Positions 1-9,627 of a stretch of DNA of 64,000 bases are shown here, piece after piece. The position numbers were made by a program, and so were the translations under genes. Origin of the DNA: Peribacillus frigoritolerans (GTDB taxonomy: Bacteria; Bacillota; Bacilli; Bacillales; Bacillaceae); the NCBI RefSeq assembly GCF_004358755.1, contig NZ_SMZY01000004.1:124001-188000 (forward strand), given 5' to 3'. Position 1 is the stretch's first letter, and each line of letters begins with the position of its first letter. A model generated the notes under the pieces. It ran no database searches. It saw only the letters and a list, made by a program, of their open reading frames with translations, and was not told where the DNA came from.

Positions 1-821
1 CTCCCCCGGGAAAAATTGTTGATGGAACAATTAACTTTAAGGGGAAAGATATTTTACAAATGTCTGAGAAAGAGCTGCGTCAGATGAGAGGAAATCAAAT
101 TTCGATGATTTTCCAAGAACCAATGACCTCTTTAAATCCAGTCATACGGGTTGGAGAACAAATTGCTGAAGCGATACGCGTTCATCAAAGGCTGTCTAAA
201 AAGGACTCGTGGAAAAAAGCGGTTGAGATGCTGAATCTCGTTGGGATACCTTCTCCTGATAAACGAGCAAAACAGGAGCCCTTTCAGTTAAGCGGCGGAA
301 TGCGTCAGAGGGTAATGATTGCAATGGCTCTAGTTTGTAATCCGGAGATATTAATTGCAGACGAACCGACTACAGCACTAGATGTAACTATACAAGCGCA
401 AATCCTGGAATTAATGAAAGATCTTCAAAAGAAATTAAATATGGGCATTATTTTTATTACTCATGATCTTGGTGTTGTTGCTGAATTATGTGACAAAGTT
501 GCTGTTATGTATGCAGGTCAGATCGTTGAATACAGTACAACTGAACAGCTATTTTCAAACCCGAAACACCCATACACAACCGGTCTCATGTCCTCTCTGC
601 CTAAACTGTATGAAGATCAGGAAGAATTACAAACAATGAAAGGAAATGTCCCTTCGCCATACGATATGCCGAAGGGATGCCGTTTTTCTCCTCGATGTCC
701 GCTGGCAACAGCGCAATGCCATGATGAGGAACCATCCCTTGCTACTTTAGAGGATGGCAGTCAAATTCGCTGTTTCCTTTATACCCCAGACTCACAAAAA
801 AAAGGAGTGAAGGCAAAATGA
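1..821 (+). CDS. Oligopeptide/dipeptide ABC transporter ATP-binding protein (OppD/DppD type), 5' truncated
   Basis: This is one of the two cytoplasmic ATPases that power peptide uptake. The reading frame is open from base 3, so the gene starts outside the window and the Walker A region is missing. Visible motifs are the Q-loop ([11 protein letters not shown]), the signature LSGGMRQR, Walker B ([12 protein letters not shown]) and the switch His in FITHDLG. The C-terminal [10 protein letters not shown] cysteine motif is characteristic of Opp/Dpp ATPases. The stop codon overlaps the start of the next gene by 4 bases, so the two are co-translated. The ATG at 60 is internal and should not be taken as the start. 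Substrate specificity cannot be read from the ATPase; peptides are the family default. Confidence 0.9.
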   Translation, partial: PPGKIVDGTINFKGKDILQMSEKELRQMRGNQISMIFQEPMTSLNPVIRVGEQIAEAIRVHQRLSKKDSWKKAVEMLNLVGIPSPDKRAKQEPFQLSGGMRQRVMIAMALVCNPEILIADEPTTALDVTIQAQILELMKDLQKKLNMGIIFITHDLGVVAELCDKVAVMYAGQIVEYSTTEQLFSNPKHPYTTGLMSSLPKLYEDQEELQTMKGNVPSPYDMPKGCRFSPRCPLATAQCHDEEPSLATLEDGSQIRCFLYTPDSQKKGVKAK

Positions 822-1801
822 CAGAAGCGATAGCAGTAAAAAAGCCATTATTAGAAATCAGTGGACTCAAGCAATACTTTCCTGTTAAACGTGAGTCTCT
901 GTTTCAGCCCAAACAGGAAGTAAAAGCAGTTGATGACATCAGCTTCACCCTTTATGAAGGGGAAACATTAAGTATTGTTGGTGAATCGGGATGCGGAAAA
1001 TCAACTACCGGCCGTGCTATCCTGCAGCTGGAAAAACCAACTGAGGGAGTCATTAAATATAATGGAATAGACCTAACCAGTCTATCTAAAAGAGACCTAA
1101 GAAAAATGAGAGGTGATATTCAAGTTATCTTTCAGGATCCATATGCATCATTAAACCCGCGTCAAACCGTAAGAAAAATTTTGAAAGAAGCAATGACTAT
1201 TCAGAAGGTGCTTCCACCATCACAGCAAGAACGAAGAATGAAAGAACTCATGGATTATGTCGGCCTTCCACTTGCTTCATTAGACCGTTTACCTCATGAA
1301 TTCAGCGGCGGCCAAAGACAAAGAATCGGCATCGCCCGTGCGCTTTCAGTTAACCCTAAAATCATCATTTGTGATGAAGCCGTCTCTGCTCTCGATGTTT
1401 CCATTCAAGCACAAATTTTGAATTTATTAAAACGGCTTCAAAAAGAGCTGCAATTAACGTACCTATTTATTTCACACGATCTTAGTGTAGTAAGACATAT
1501 TTCTGATCGTGTGATGGTCATGTACTTAGGGAAGCTTGTGGAGGTAGGATCAAAACACCAATTGTTTCAGGAGCCGCAGCATCCCTATACAAAAGCATTA
1601 CTATCAGCAATTCCAGTGGCAGAAGTTTCAGCAAAGAAAAAAGAGAGAATCATTTTAAAAGGAGATGTTCCTTCTCCTTTAAATCCGCCGTCCGGATGCA
1701 AATTCCATACTCGCTGTCCTTTAGCAACAGATCTATGTATAGCTGAACTCCCCCCTATGATTGGAAAAGATGGTCATTTTTCCCGCTGTCATTACGTTTA
1801 A
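818..1801 (+). CDS. Oligopeptide/dipeptide ABC transporter ATP-binding protein (OppF/DppF type)
   Basis: Second ATPase of the peptide importer, 327 residues, the normal OppF/DppF length. Walker A is GESGCGKST, the Q-loop is VIFQDPYASLNP, the signature is FSGGQRQR and Walker B is IIICDEAVSALD, where Ala replaces the usual Pro-Thr after DE, as is common in OppF. The C-terminal cysteine motif CKFHTRCPLA is present. An AAAGGAG ribosome site lies just before the ATG, inside the end of the upstream gene. It ends about 65 bases before a sensor kinase gene on the same strand with no clear terminator between them, so readthrough into the regulatory genes is possible. Confidence 0.92.
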   Translation: MTEAIAVKKPLLEISGLKQYFPVKRESLFQPKQEVKAVDDISFTLYEGETLSIVGESGCGKSTTGRAILQLEKPTEGVIKYNGIDLTSLSKRDLRKMRGDIQVIFQDPYASLNPRQTVRKILKEAMTIQKVLPPSQQERRMKELMDYVGLPLASLDRLPHEFSGGQRQRIGIARALSVNPKIIICDEAVSALDVSIQAQILNLLKRLQKELQLTYLFISHDLSVVRHISDRVMVMYLGKLVEVGSKHQLFQEPQHPYTKALLSAIPVAEVSAKKKERIILKGDVPSPLNPPSGCKFHTRCPLATDLCIAELPPMIGKDGHFSRCHYV

Positions 1802-1866
1802 TAGATGTTTTCAGAATCTTCTTTTTCTACTAGAATAGATACATAATTAGTTCGGGGAGTCTTACA

Positions 1867-2649
1867 ATGATTACACTTGAGTCCTTTTCCTTCTATATCA
1901 TGATTTGTGTTTTAGCCCCTTTACTCGGGGCTTTTAGCTTATTGTTCTTATTCATTTTTGAGAAAAGATTAGATCAATTAAAAAAGGAAAAAACAGAGTT
2001 AATGCTGAAACAGGAGCTTCAAGAAGCAAAATACAATCAGCTTAGCCGTCAAATACAGCCGCATTTCTTTTTTAATACACTGAATGTTATCCTTAGTTTA
2101 GCAAGATTAAACAGAAGAGAAGAACTTATTTCCTCCATCGAAGTTCTCTCTAAATACTTAAAATTCAAATACAAAGAAACAGAGCCTTTCATCACGATTG
2201 AAGAGGAAGCAAGATACACACAGTACTATCTGGATATTCAAAAAATCCGATTCAGAGAAAGACTTGAAATCATATGGAAAACTGAGAATGAGGTTTTAAG
2301 CGCCCTTATCCCTCCTTTCTTATTGCAAACTCTTGTTGAGAATTCTTTTAAACATGGATTGGAAAAGACACCCGGCAGTGTCAAATTAATCATCTCTATT
2401 CAAGAAGAAAACGAACATATTCAATTAGATGTATGGAATACCTCTTCTCCTGAAGTTGATTACGCATCTTATCAGGAAGACGATGAAATAGGCTTAGGTC
2501 TATTTAATATTCAAAAAAGGCTGCAAATGCTGTTCCCGCTAGAACAGACCTATCTTAAACTGCAGCGAGAAGAGCATGGGACAAACGTTCAAACTCTCTG
2601 GCCAAAATTATTGATAGAAAACCGCTATAATTTCCAAAAGGAGAGTTAA
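1867..2649 (+). CDS. Sensor histidine kinase, LytS/YesM (His_kinase) family
   Basis: A short membrane sensor kinase of 260 residues. One hydrophobic N-terminal segment (about residues 8-31) is followed by a short coiled stretch and the His_kinase domain. The phosphoacceptor is His66 in QIQPHFFFNTLN. The ATPase N-box reads PPFLLQTLVENSFKHG (about 140-155) and a glycine-rich IGLGLFNI motif follows. There is no extracellular sensing domain, unlike typical YesM (about 570 residues), so the signal may come through the membrane segment or a partner such as the permease encoded two genes downstream. The response regulator gene begins two bases after the stop codon. Family assignment is firm; the signal is unknown. 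Confidence 0.88.
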   Translation: MITLESFSFYIMICVLAPLLGAFSLLFLFIFEKRLDQLKKEKTELMLKQELQEAKYNQLSRQIQPHFFFNTLNVILSLARLNRREELISSIEVLSKYLKFKYKETEPFITIEEEARYTQYYLDIQKIRFRERLEIIWKTENEVLSALIPPFLLQTLVENSFKHGLEKTPGSVKLIISIQEENEHIQLDVWNTSSPEVDYASYQEDDEIGLGLFNIQKRLQMLFPLEQTYLKLQREEHGTNVQTLWPKLLIENRYNFQKES

Positions 2650-2651
2650 AT

Positions 2652-3338
2652 ATGCATATACTGCTTGTCGATGATGAACCTCTTGAACTAGAACAACTCG
2701 AATATATCATACAGCACCGTTTTCCTTATTGGACTATCCATAAAGCAATTGATGCATCAAAAGCTATAAAAGTAATGAATGAATATCCTATTTCACTTGC
2801 TCTACTGGATATTCAGCTGCCAGGAAAGTCCGGCATTGAACTAGGTCTAGAATTAAAAAGGCTAAAAAAACTTGACATCGTAATGGTAACCGCCTATCAA
2901 TCTTTTGATTATGCACAAGCTTCCATTCGATTAGGAGCAAAAGATTATATTACCAAGCCGATTATTGAAGAAGAGCTGTGCAAGGTGTTAGAGAACTATC
3001 AGCATTCGGATGTTCAATCACACATCATTCAAGAAGCAATAAATATCATCCATGAACAATATAGCCAAAAACTCTCCCTCTCCTTTCTGGCGAATCAAAT
3101 CCATATCAACAGTGCCTATTTAAGCAGGAAGTTTCACGAAGAAATGAAAATCAGTTTCTCTGAATATCTAAATGACTATCGAATTGATATGGCGAAACAA
3201 TTACTGCAGGAATCAGAGAAATCCATATCTTCTATTTCAGAAGAGTGCGGATTTAATAGCCAGCATTATTTTAGCGTTTTATTTAAAAAACAGACTGGTT
3301 TATCACCGAGAGAATACAGGCTTAGAGAGAAGGTTTAA
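2652..3338 (+). CDS. Response regulator, YesN type (receiver plus AraC-family DNA-binding domain)
   Basis: Transcription factor partner of the preceding kinase, 228 residues. The receiver has the acidic pair DDEP (residues 7-10), phosphoacceptor Asp53 in LLDIQLPG and the conserved Lys in DYITKP. The C-terminal half (about 125-225) is an AraC-type double helix-turn-helix, ending in the family pattern CGFNSQHYFSVLFKKQTGLSPREYR. It lacks the long linker usually seen in YesN proteins, so it is compact. It sits 2 bases after the kinase and 2 bases before a permease gene. The likely targets are the permease and/or the upstream peptide transporter; this is inference from position. Confidence 0.88.
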   Translation: MHILLVDDEPLELEQLEYIIQHRFPYWTIHKAIDASKAIKVMNEYPISLALLDIQLPGKSGIELGLELKRLKKLDIVMVTAYQSFDYAQASIRLGAKDYITKPIIEEELCKVLENYQHSDVQSHIIQEAINIIHEQYSQKLSLSFLANQIHINSAYLSRKFHEEMKISFSEYLNDYRIDMAKQLLQESEKSISSISEECGFNSQHYFSVLFKKQTGLSPREYRLREKV

Positions 3339-3340
3339 TT

Positions 3341-4636
3341 ATGAAGCAGGGAGTCTATCATCACTATATTCAAGGAGGCATTAAATTCGGGATTGCATAT
3401 GGCGTCGTTTCTCTTTTAGCGAGATGGATTACAGGCAATACCATTCTTTCATCACCAGAAACACTTGTTAAATATGGACTTTTAGGAGGTGTGGGCTACG
3501 CATTAATGGGTGCCTTTGCTCTCTTTTCTTTTGGCTGGATTGCCCCGATTATACGAGAACGCTTTCCAGATGCCATGACAATTGGCGATGTCTTAACGAC
3601 AAGGCTCAAGGGAAATTCCTACTGGTTTGTCATGACAGTCTTATTGATTACAAGTATTGACTCCCTCTTTATACAGTCCCTTGGGGCAGGTATATTGCTT
3701 CATTTGCTATTCGACATTCCTGTTTTTGTTGGGCTGTTCATTTTTTTTGTATACTGCTTTTTACTGGGCGGAATTGGCGGTATGAAGAAAATCCATCAAT
3801 TTGAGGGGGTACATATTTCCCTTATTTTTGCTGCTATTATTCTAATACCCGTTTATTTTTTTATCCAAGAAGGGATTTTTCCTGTTTATGATGGACTTCA
3901 TCTCTACCATCCCTACTTATTATTTCTGAAAAACAGCTCTGTCACCCCCTTTGTCCTGACTGCTCTATTAATTGGATTTGGGCAGGTCTTGATAGATAGA
4001 GCCAGCTGGCAGCGACTCTACATTATTGAAAAAAATAAAATCAGAACAACATTCATGATGGCAGGCATTATTTGGGCAACCATTCCCATTGCCTTCTCCG
4101 GAATGATTGTCATAGCAATTTTCAGCCAAGGATATGAAAATCTTTATTCAGTACTCTTCCAGCTCATTGATAAAATGGACTCATTATTTTTATTATTGCT
4201 ATTTATCGGCTGCTGCTTCAGTGCTCTAGCATCTACAGTTGGCGCCGAACTGCATGCAACATCTATTATGATTATCCGAAATATGCTTACTGACAAATTT
4301 AACTGGAACGAACATACCCAGCTTAAAAATACTTACATCGCTGCAGGTATTCTCTCTCTGTCGCTGTTTGCAATTAGTTCTCTTCTGTCTCCCAATTTAC
4401 TTGAGCTCATTTTCTTTTTTGGGCAAGTCTATGCATCGATTATCCCAACAATGGCAGCAGTTATTTTCTACCGAAAGGAAATTCCCGCTTACTTGCCGTA
4501 CTGCTCTTTAGCAGGATGGACTGCCGGAACAATATCCCTTTTTTATCAATCTTCCATTTTCTCCATCTGGATCAGCTTTTTCACAGCAAGTATATTGGTC
4601 TTCCTTTATATTGTAATGAATAAAGCTAAAGTATGA
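3341..4636 (+). CDS. Sodium:solute symporter-like permease (divergent SSS family)
   Basis: An integral membrane protein of 431 residues with about 11-12 hydrophobic segments. The layout and several motifs recall the sodium:solute symporter (SSS) family: a GDVLTTRL motif after the second or third segment, an FGQVLIDRASWQRLY segment, and SALASTVGAELHATSIM near the eighth. It is shorter than most SSS members (480-550 residues) and divergent. It starts 2 bases after the response regulator and appears to be the last gene of the cluster, so it may be the target or the sensor of the two-component system. The substrate cannot be deduced. Confidence 0.72.
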   Translation: MKQGVYHHYIQGGIKFGIAYGVVSLLARWITGNTILSSPETLVKYGLLGGVGYALMGAFALFSFGWIAPIIRERFPDAMTIGDVLTTRLKGNSYWFVMTVLLITSIDSLFIQSLGAGILLHLLFDIPVFVGLFIFFVYCFLLGGIGGMKKIHQFEGVHISLIFAAIILIPVYFFIQEGIFPVYDGLHLYHPYLLFLKNSSVTPFVLTALLIGFGQVLIDRASWQRLYIIEKNKIRTTFMMAGIIWATIPIAFSGMIVIAIFSQGYENLYSVLFQLIDKMDSLFLLLLFIGCCFSALASTVGAELHATSIMIIRNMLTDKFNWNEHTQLKNTYIAAGILSLSLFAISSLLSPNLLELIFFFGQVYASIIPTMAAVIFYRKEIPAYLPYCSLAGWTAGTISLFYQSSIFSIWISFFTASILVFLYIVMNKAKV

Positions 4637-4659
4637 TTATCGTGGAAATAATTAAGATT

Positions 4660-4931
4660 CAGCATCTCTGAGCCCCATACTCTTAAAGAAGTTTGCTGGC
4701 TTTGAAGGGTTTTATATAAATGCCAGAATCGATACGTATCTCCAAAAGGAACATCCTCTTTTGGAAACAATCGATCGGGCAAAGGCATACGCAGAAAGCG
4801 GAACCAGCGGAATTTTTGTTCCCGGATTGTCAGCAGATGAAGAAATAAAGGAAATTGTCTTTCATGTAAACGCTCCGCTTAATATTTTATCTTTACCTGG
4901 GCTAACGAATGGTACTAAGCTTAGCTTCTGA
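4660..4931 (+). pseudogene. Fragment of an isocitrate lyase/PEP mutase-family gene
   Basis: Reading from 4683 gives about 82 codons to a TGA at 4929. They match the middle of the isocitrate lyase/phosphoenolpyruvate mutase family: FYINARIDTYL, then DRAKAYAESGTSGIFVPGL, then NAPLNILSLPGLTN. The N-terminal part with the catalytic region is absent and the C-terminal third is lost, so this is a remnant and not a working gene. There is no start codon or ribosome site. It lies between the permease gene and another decayed gene. Confidence 0.72.
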
Positions 4932-5046
4932 AATGCACTATCTGACAAAATGATGTCTTTATTAGAGATGAATGCTGCTCACTTATTAGAGTGTAGCGAT
5001 ACTGCACACTTATATGATAAATAACCTTGAGGCGGGGTGTCCTATC

Positions 5047-5601
5047 GTGCCGGGTGTTAACCTTTCTTTTGAAGAAAAGTGGGAGAAAATCATTGCTTGT
5101 GATCAAACCTATGATAGGTTTTTTTTATGGCAGTGAAAACAACTTAAATTTATTGCCGTCCTTCTTTTCGATCCAAAAAACCTAAAAAAAAAATGTGAAT
5201 TTTACAATGACTTATTAAGTGCAGAACATGCCGGATTCAGTGCCTGCAAGAGGTGTCAGCCAGAAATAGAACACTCTCCTCATCTTGTACTTGTCAGAAA
5301 GGTTATTGCTTTCATGGTAAACAATTATAATCAAAAGCTCCAATTACAGGATATTGCAGAACATACAGGAGTAAGTCCGTTTTATCTCGAACGGCTATTC
5401 AAACAAGAAACGGCTGAAAATCCACGATCCTATTTGGAAACTATAAGAGTCGACAAGGCTGCCCATCTTCCGATAAGCACGGACAAAAATAATCTGGATA
5501 TTTGCTTTGAAACTGGATTCCAAAGTCCTTCAAATTTTTACAAGGTATTTCGCCGTTTGAAAAATTGTTCGCCATGTGAATATCGAAAACTTTACAATTA
5601 A
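5047..5601 (+). pseudogene. Degraded adaA-like gene (methylphosphotriester-DNA repair activator)
   Basis: The pieces together resemble AdaA, which takes methyl groups from DNA phosphotriesters on a zinc-bound cysteine and activates the adaptive response through an AraC-type domain. The opening FEEKWEKIIACDQTYDRFF fits the Ada N-terminus, then TGA (5134) and frame changes in A-rich tracts destroy the segment that should carry the first two zinc cysteines. Frame is regained for the second pair (ACKRC) and an AraC double helix-turn-helix (VNNYNQKLQLQDIAEHTGVS to CEYRKLYN). The 3' part could still be translated from ATG 5314 as a 95-residue DNA-binding fragment, but with no convincing ribosome site. 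Confidence 0.72.
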
Positions 5602-5623
5602 AGTCATTGAAGGAACCAAAATT

Positions 5624-5656
5624 AAAAGGCTCTGCCTTTTTCAGGTAAAGCCTTTT
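5624..5656. terminator. Bidirectional terminator
   Basis: AAAAGGCT and AGCCTTTT form a perfect 8-bp stem with A and T runs on both sides. It lies between the adaA remnant (+) and the 3' end of the globin chemoreceptor (-). Confidence 0.75.
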
Positions 5657-5680
5657 GATTGAATAGAATTGATATGAAAT

Positions 5681-6988
5681 TTATAGCTGTCTCTCCGCTT
5701 TTTGCAGTAAAACGTTGGCCAGGTCCGACAGGCTCTCTGTTGTTTTATTGATTTCCTGAATGGAATCAACAATCGCATCCAGATCGACTGTGTTTCTGCT
5801 GAACATCTCCATGTAATTCTCCATCTCCATCTTTACTGTGACAAGCCCGCTCCGCACTTGCTGGATTTGAGATTGAGAGGTTTGAGTGGACTCATTCATA
5901 GAACTCATGATGGTGACGATTGTGTCCATATGCTTGTTGCTGTTTGAGATTAGGGCGTTGATTTCATTGCTTGTTCTTTTGGAATCCTCTGCAAGCTTTC
6001 TGACTTCGCTTGCTACAACGGCGAATCCCTTTCCGTGATCGCCTGCGCGTGCCGCTTCAATGGAAGCATTTAATGCCAGCAGGTTTGTCTGGTCAGCAAT
6101 TCCTTCAATTTCTTTTGTCATTCTTGTTATTTTGTCCGAAATGCCTTTGAGGTCTCCAATTCCCTCAAGTGAGCTTTCCACTTTTGCAATAACCTCTCCA
6201 AACGCCGAAACCATTTCGTCCATTTGCTCTTCGTTTTTGTTCGTCAAGTTCAGAAGGTTTTTGCTGCTTTTTTGAGTCGATTGTATTTCTTCCCGGATTT
6301 GTTCGGCCTTTGAGCTTGTCTCATTCATAGTCGAATCTGTAAGCTGGACAGATGCCGCCATTTCCTGGCTGATGGAAGAAAGCTCCCTTTGAAGATTAAC
6401 ATTTTCTTCATTCAGCTCGTTCAGCTCATTCATTCTTTTTTGCATATATTGATCCACAACAAGCTGTGAATCGAGATTGATCGCATGAGTGATTGCAAGC
6501 AGTGCCACAGAGAGTTTTTCCGGCTCAGTTTGAAGCACCTGAACGACCTTTGGAATCAGCAGAGCACTGATTGCTGAATATGTTGCCAAAAACCATGTAA
6601 CAGGCAAGTGAGCTCTGTTATGTGTTCCTCCGATGCGGTTTCTCATTTCAAAAAAGCGTTCATCCATTTCACCGCTCAGCAGGCTTTTAAAATAATCAAC
6701 AAACACAGCTTTTAAGCGTGCTCTTGTGGAATGATCTCCAGCAATCCTGCTTAGCACAGGCTGCTTGTATAAGTGATTCAGCACTGTTTCAAGGAGTTCA
6801 TCAAGGATAGGCATGACAACAGGCTTCAGCTCCTTTAATGTTTCGAGCTGTTCATTGGTATAACCCATGTATGCAAGCCTCGAAGACAATTCTTTATCTT
6901 CAACAACTACCATATGTTTATCTTCAGGAAATCCCATGACAGGATTGAATGTTTCTGCCGGTTGTTTTTTTGAGAAAAGTGTCAGCAT
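5681..6988 (-). CDS. hemAT: HemAT-like globin-coupled methyl-accepting chemoreceptor
   Basis: A soluble aerotaxis transducer of 435 residues. Residues about 35-185 form a sensor globin; His123 in [13 protein letters not shown] sits at the position of the proximal haem ligand His123 of B. subtilis HemAT. The C-terminal half is a coiled-coil signalling domain with the conserved hairpin tip ([20 protein letters not shown], then [14 protein letters not shown]). No membrane segment is present, as in HemAT. An AGGGGT ribosome site precedes the ATG. It is monocistronic, with terminators on both sides. In the family it senses oxygen and signals to CheA; haem binding here is inferred from the conserved histidine. 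Confidence 0.88.
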   Translation of the reverse strand: MLTLFSKKQPAETFNPVMGFPEDKHMVVVEDKELSSRLAYMGYTNEQLETLKELKPVVMPILDELLETVLNHLYKQPVLSRIAGDHSTRARLKAVFVDYFKSLLSGEMDERFFEMRNRIGGTHNRAHLPVTWFLATYSAISALLIPKVVQVLQTEPEKLSVALLAITHAINLDSQLVVDQYMQKRMNELNELNEENVNLQRELSSISQEMAASVQLTDSTMNETSSKAEQIREEIQSTQKSSKNLLNLTNKNEEQMDEMVSAFGEVIAKVESSLEGIGDLKGISDKITRMTKEIEGIADQTNLLALNASIEAARAGDHGKGFAVVASEVRKLAEDSKRTSNEINALISNSNKHMDTIVTIMSSMNESTQTSQSQIQQVRSGLVTVKMEMENYMEMFSRNTVDLDAIVDSIQEINKTTESLSDLANVLLQKAERQL

Positions 6989-7093
6989 CTAAGTACCCCT
7001 TATTTTCAATTAGTTAAAAAACGTTCAATCTATAAAAACGACATTCTATTCCTACTATCGGCAGAAAAAAATAAAACTAAAGTCCCGAAAACA

Positions 7094-7125
7094 ATAAAAA
7101 AGAGCAAATCTTTTGCGATCTGCCC
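7094..7125 (-). terminator. Terminator after liaR
   Basis: On the minus strand GGGCAGATC and GATTTGCTC pair along 9 bp (two G-U pairs) around the loop GCAAAA, followed by TTTTTTATT. Confidence 0.75.
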
Positions 7126-7156
7126 TTTATCCTCACTCTATCTACCCCTGCAAGCT

Positions 7157-7789
7157 TTATTGAACAAGGGAATGTTTAAAAGCATAAATGACTGCTTGTG
7201 TGCGGTCCTGCACGTCTAGCTTGCTTAAGACATTGCTGACATGTGTTTTCACTGTTTTTAATGCGATAAATAATTCATCGGCAATTTCCTGATTTGTTTT
7301 TCCTTCTGCAACGAGCAGCAAAATTTCCATTTCCCGTGCCGTCAGTTCGTCATGAGGGTGGTGAACAGGTTTTTGACGCATTTTCATCATCATTTTCCCA
7401 GTGACCTCCGGTTCAAGAACAGATTGCCCATGGAATGTATTCCGGACTGCATTTGCGATCTCGCTTGCTTTGGATGTTTTCAGCATATAGCTTGTTGCAC
7501 CTGCTTCAAGGGCAGGATACACTTTTTCATCATCCAGAAAGCTTGTGACAATAATGATTTTCGCTTCAGGCCATTTCTCAATGATTTGTCTCGTTGCTTC
7601 AATCCCGTCCATTCCTTCCATGACAAGATCCATTAAGATAATATCAGGACGGAGTTCGAGAGCAAGTTCGATTGCTTTAAAGCCGTTATCGGCTTCACCC
7701 ACTACTTCAATGTCGCTTTGAGCGGCTAAATAGGAGGAAACACCAATCCGCACCATTTCATGATCATCTACAAATAAGACTTTAATCAT
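7157..7789 (-). CDS. liaR: Response regulator LiaR (NarL/FixJ type)
   Basis: DNA-binding response regulator of the cell-envelope stress system, 210 residues. The receiver has DDHEMVR near the start, phosphoacceptor Asp54 in [16 protein letters not shown], and a C-terminal LuxR-type helix-turn-helix ([22 protein letters not shown]). It matches LiaR closely, including [14 protein letters not shown] chose the ATG at 7789 because it follows a GGGGTGAG ribosome site; the GTG nine bases upstream lies inside that site. The start overlaps the end of liaS by 8 bases. In the family LiaR activates liaIH in response to cell-wall antibiotics. Confidence 0.93.
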   Translation of the reverse strand: MIKVLFVDDHEMVRIGVSSYLAAQSDIEVVGEADNGFKAIELALELRPDIILMDLVMEGMDGIEATRQIIEKWPEAKIIIVTSFLDDEKVYPALEAGATSYMLKTSKASEIANAVRNTFHGQSVLEPEVTGKMMMKMRQKPVHHPHDELTAREMEILLLVAEGKTNQEIADELFIALKTVKTHVSNVLSKLDVQDRTQAVIYAFKHSLVQ

Positions 7790-8822
7790 TATTCTCACCC
7801 CTTACAACTGGTATTTTCACTTCAAGCTTCGTTCCTTTTCCGGGGAAGCTCACTATTTTCATCGTGCCACCAAGCAGGGCTGCTCTCTCGTGCATATTCT
7901 GCAGGCCATAGCTTCCTGTTTTGGCAGCATCGACTTTAAATCCTGCGCCATCATCCATTACTCTAAGCAAAATCAAATCATCCCGTTCAATAAAAAGCAC
8001 TTCAAGTGTTTCTGCTTTTGAGTGGCGAAGTGTATTTGAAACACATTCCTGCAGGATGCGGAAAAGGTGATCTTCAATTCCTTTATCAAGCTTCATTTCT
8101 TCCATTTTCCATGAAATCTCCATCGGAACCTTCTGCTGCAGCTCTTCTAAGAGTTCCTGCATCCCTTCATTGAGCGTTTTTCCCTTGAGGGCTGCCGGTC
8201 TGAGATGCAGGAGCAGAGCCCTCATTTCAAGCTGGGATTGATGAATCATCTGCTCAACCATACTTAATTGTTTATTTTCTGCTTCGCTGCGATGATCTGC
8301 TGATTCATTAACGGCTGACATCATCATCGATGCGGCAAAAAGCTGCTGACTGACTGAATCATGAAGCTCCCTTGCAAGCCGGTTGCGCTCTTCGGAAACG
8401 ATTTTCTGTATGCGTTTCTCCTGTTCTTCTGCTTTTTCATTTGCGAGCTTTTGAGAAAGCTTTGTTTGCTCTGTCATATGCTTTTGAAGATTGCGCAGAT
8501 GCTGCCAGATCTTTTCAAATTCTCCTGACTTTCGGTTAAAAGAGGCATCTGTGAATTTTCCCTGCGCAAGCTGTGAAAGTCCATCTGACAGCTGAACAAT
8601 ATCGCTTCGCAAAAATATACCCGAGAGCAGGCCAAGAAACATGCCTATCAGCAGACTGACTGCAGGAATGACATAGATAAAAGGAAGATCAAGCATTTCG
8701 CTTTGCCATAAGATGCTCCAGTCATTCAGTGGAAACATGACAAAAAAACTGACAGATAAGAAGACGAGAACAGAAAAAGAAATGGCTGCACCTAAAGCCA
8801 TTTGGCGAAAAATGCTGCTCAT
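7782..8822 (-). CDS. liaS: Sensor histidine kinase LiaS
   Basis: Membrane kinase of the Lia system, 346 residues. Two N-terminal membrane segments (about 10-32 and 47-70) enclose a very short extracellular loop, the intramembrane-sensing layout typical of LiaS. A HAMP-like linker and coiled coil follow. The HisKA_3 box is [18 protein letters not shown] with the phosphoacceptor His. The ATPase has DDGAGF and [12 protein letters not shown]. It overlaps liaF by 4 bases and liaR by 8, so the three are translationally coupled. In the family LiaF holds LiaS in the off state. Confidence 0.93.
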   Translation of the reverse strand: MSSIFRQMALGAAISFSVLVFLSVSFFVMFPLNDWSILWQSEMLDLPFIYVIPAVSLLIGMFLGLLSGIFLRSDIVQLSDGLSQLAQGKFTDASFNRKSGEFEKIWQHLRNLQKHMTEQTKLSQKLANEKAEEQEKRIQKIVSEERNRLARELHDSVSQQLFAASMMMSAVNESADHRSEAENKQLSMVEQMIHQSQLEMRALLLHLRPAALKGKTLNEGMQELLEELQQKVPMEISWKMEEMKLDKGIEDHLFRILQECVSNTLRHSKAETLEVLFIERDDLILLRVMDDGAGFKVDAAKTGSYGLQNMHERAALLGGTMKIVSFPGKGTKLEVKIPVVRGENND

Positions 8823-9550
8823 ATCCTTTTCACCTCTAAATCACCAACAATCGAAGATGTCACCACTTTTACCTTTTGCACGGCATCCTCGTAGCCTTTT
8901 GTCTGATACGAAACAACTTGATTAAAGACCTTTGGCTCTCGATGTTCAAAGATGGATACAGCTCCGGCCCATGAAGAATGCTGAAACGCTGCATCAAGCT
9001 CATATGGGAGAAGGATTTTCACATTTCCGATAACATTCCGGATCACAATGATGCATTCTTCCTTCGGCAAAACGGTATTGCTGAGATCAATAATTGTATC
9101 CCCGATTCCGCTTTGGATATTAATATCATTCCATTCATAAATTTCTTCAGCAGAAGTCTGCTGACCAAAAACATTGTTGCTGAACAATGGCTTTTTATAA
9201 AGGACATCTTCTTTTTTCAGTAAAATCGACTCTTTTATTTCAGGTGTAATAACCGCAGGTGTTTTTTTAGATTGACGGTATTGAAACAATAAATAAATGG
9301 CGAATGCGAAAATCAGAAATTTGACCGCCCATAAATTCATGACTGTGATAATTAAACTGATTAACCCAAACCAAAAGAGCAGTTTCCCCGTTTTTCTGGC
9401 AAGGCGTTTTTTCCCAAGATAGATGCAGATCGATGAGAAAATCAGAAAAAAGATAAGCCCGCCATGATCAAACAGGACTTCAAGCATTAACAGAACGATT
9501 CCAATGAGCAATATATAGGTCATCATATCAGCGTTCGCTTTTTTGAGCAT
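8819..9550 (-). CDS. liaF: LiaF, membrane inhibitor of LiaS
   Basis: A 243-residue membrane protein with four hydrophobic segments in its first 90 residues and a soluble C-terminal domain of the cell-wall-active-antibiotic-response type (about 125-243, with the family pattern GDTIIDLSNTVLPKEE and VIGNVKILLPYEL). LiaF is the negative regulator in LiaFSR systems. An AAGGAGGT ribosome site stands 8 bases before the ATG. It follows liaH across a terminator, so liaFSR probably depends on readthrough from the liaI promoter plus low basal transcription. No liaG gene is present, unlike in B. subtilis. Confidence 0.9.
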   Translation of the reverse strand: MLKKANADMMTYILLIGIVLLMLEVLFDHGGLIFFLIFSSICIYLGKKRLARKTGKLLFWFGLISLIITVMNLWAVKFLIFAFAIYLLFQYRQSKKTPAVITPEIKESILLKKEDVLYKKPLFSNNVFGQQTSAEEIYEWNDINIQSGIGDTIIDLSNTVLPKEECIIVIRNVIGNVKILLPYELDAAFQHSSWAGAVSIFEHREPKVFNQVVSYQTKGYEDAVQKVKVVTSSIVGDLEVKRI

Positions 9551-9584
9551 ATGGGCTTACCTCCTTTCGTCCTGAATTTGCCTT

Positions 9585-9612
9585 AAAAAGGCGCAGAAAT
9601 CTACGCCTTCTT
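9585..9612 (-). terminator. Attenuating terminator between liaH and liaF
   Basis: On the minus strand AAGGCGTAG and CTGCGCCTT pair along 9 bp around ATTT, followed by TTTTTAAGG. It separates the abundant liaIH transcript from liaFSR. Confidence 0.75.
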
Positions 9613-9627
9613 TAGAATACCATGTTT

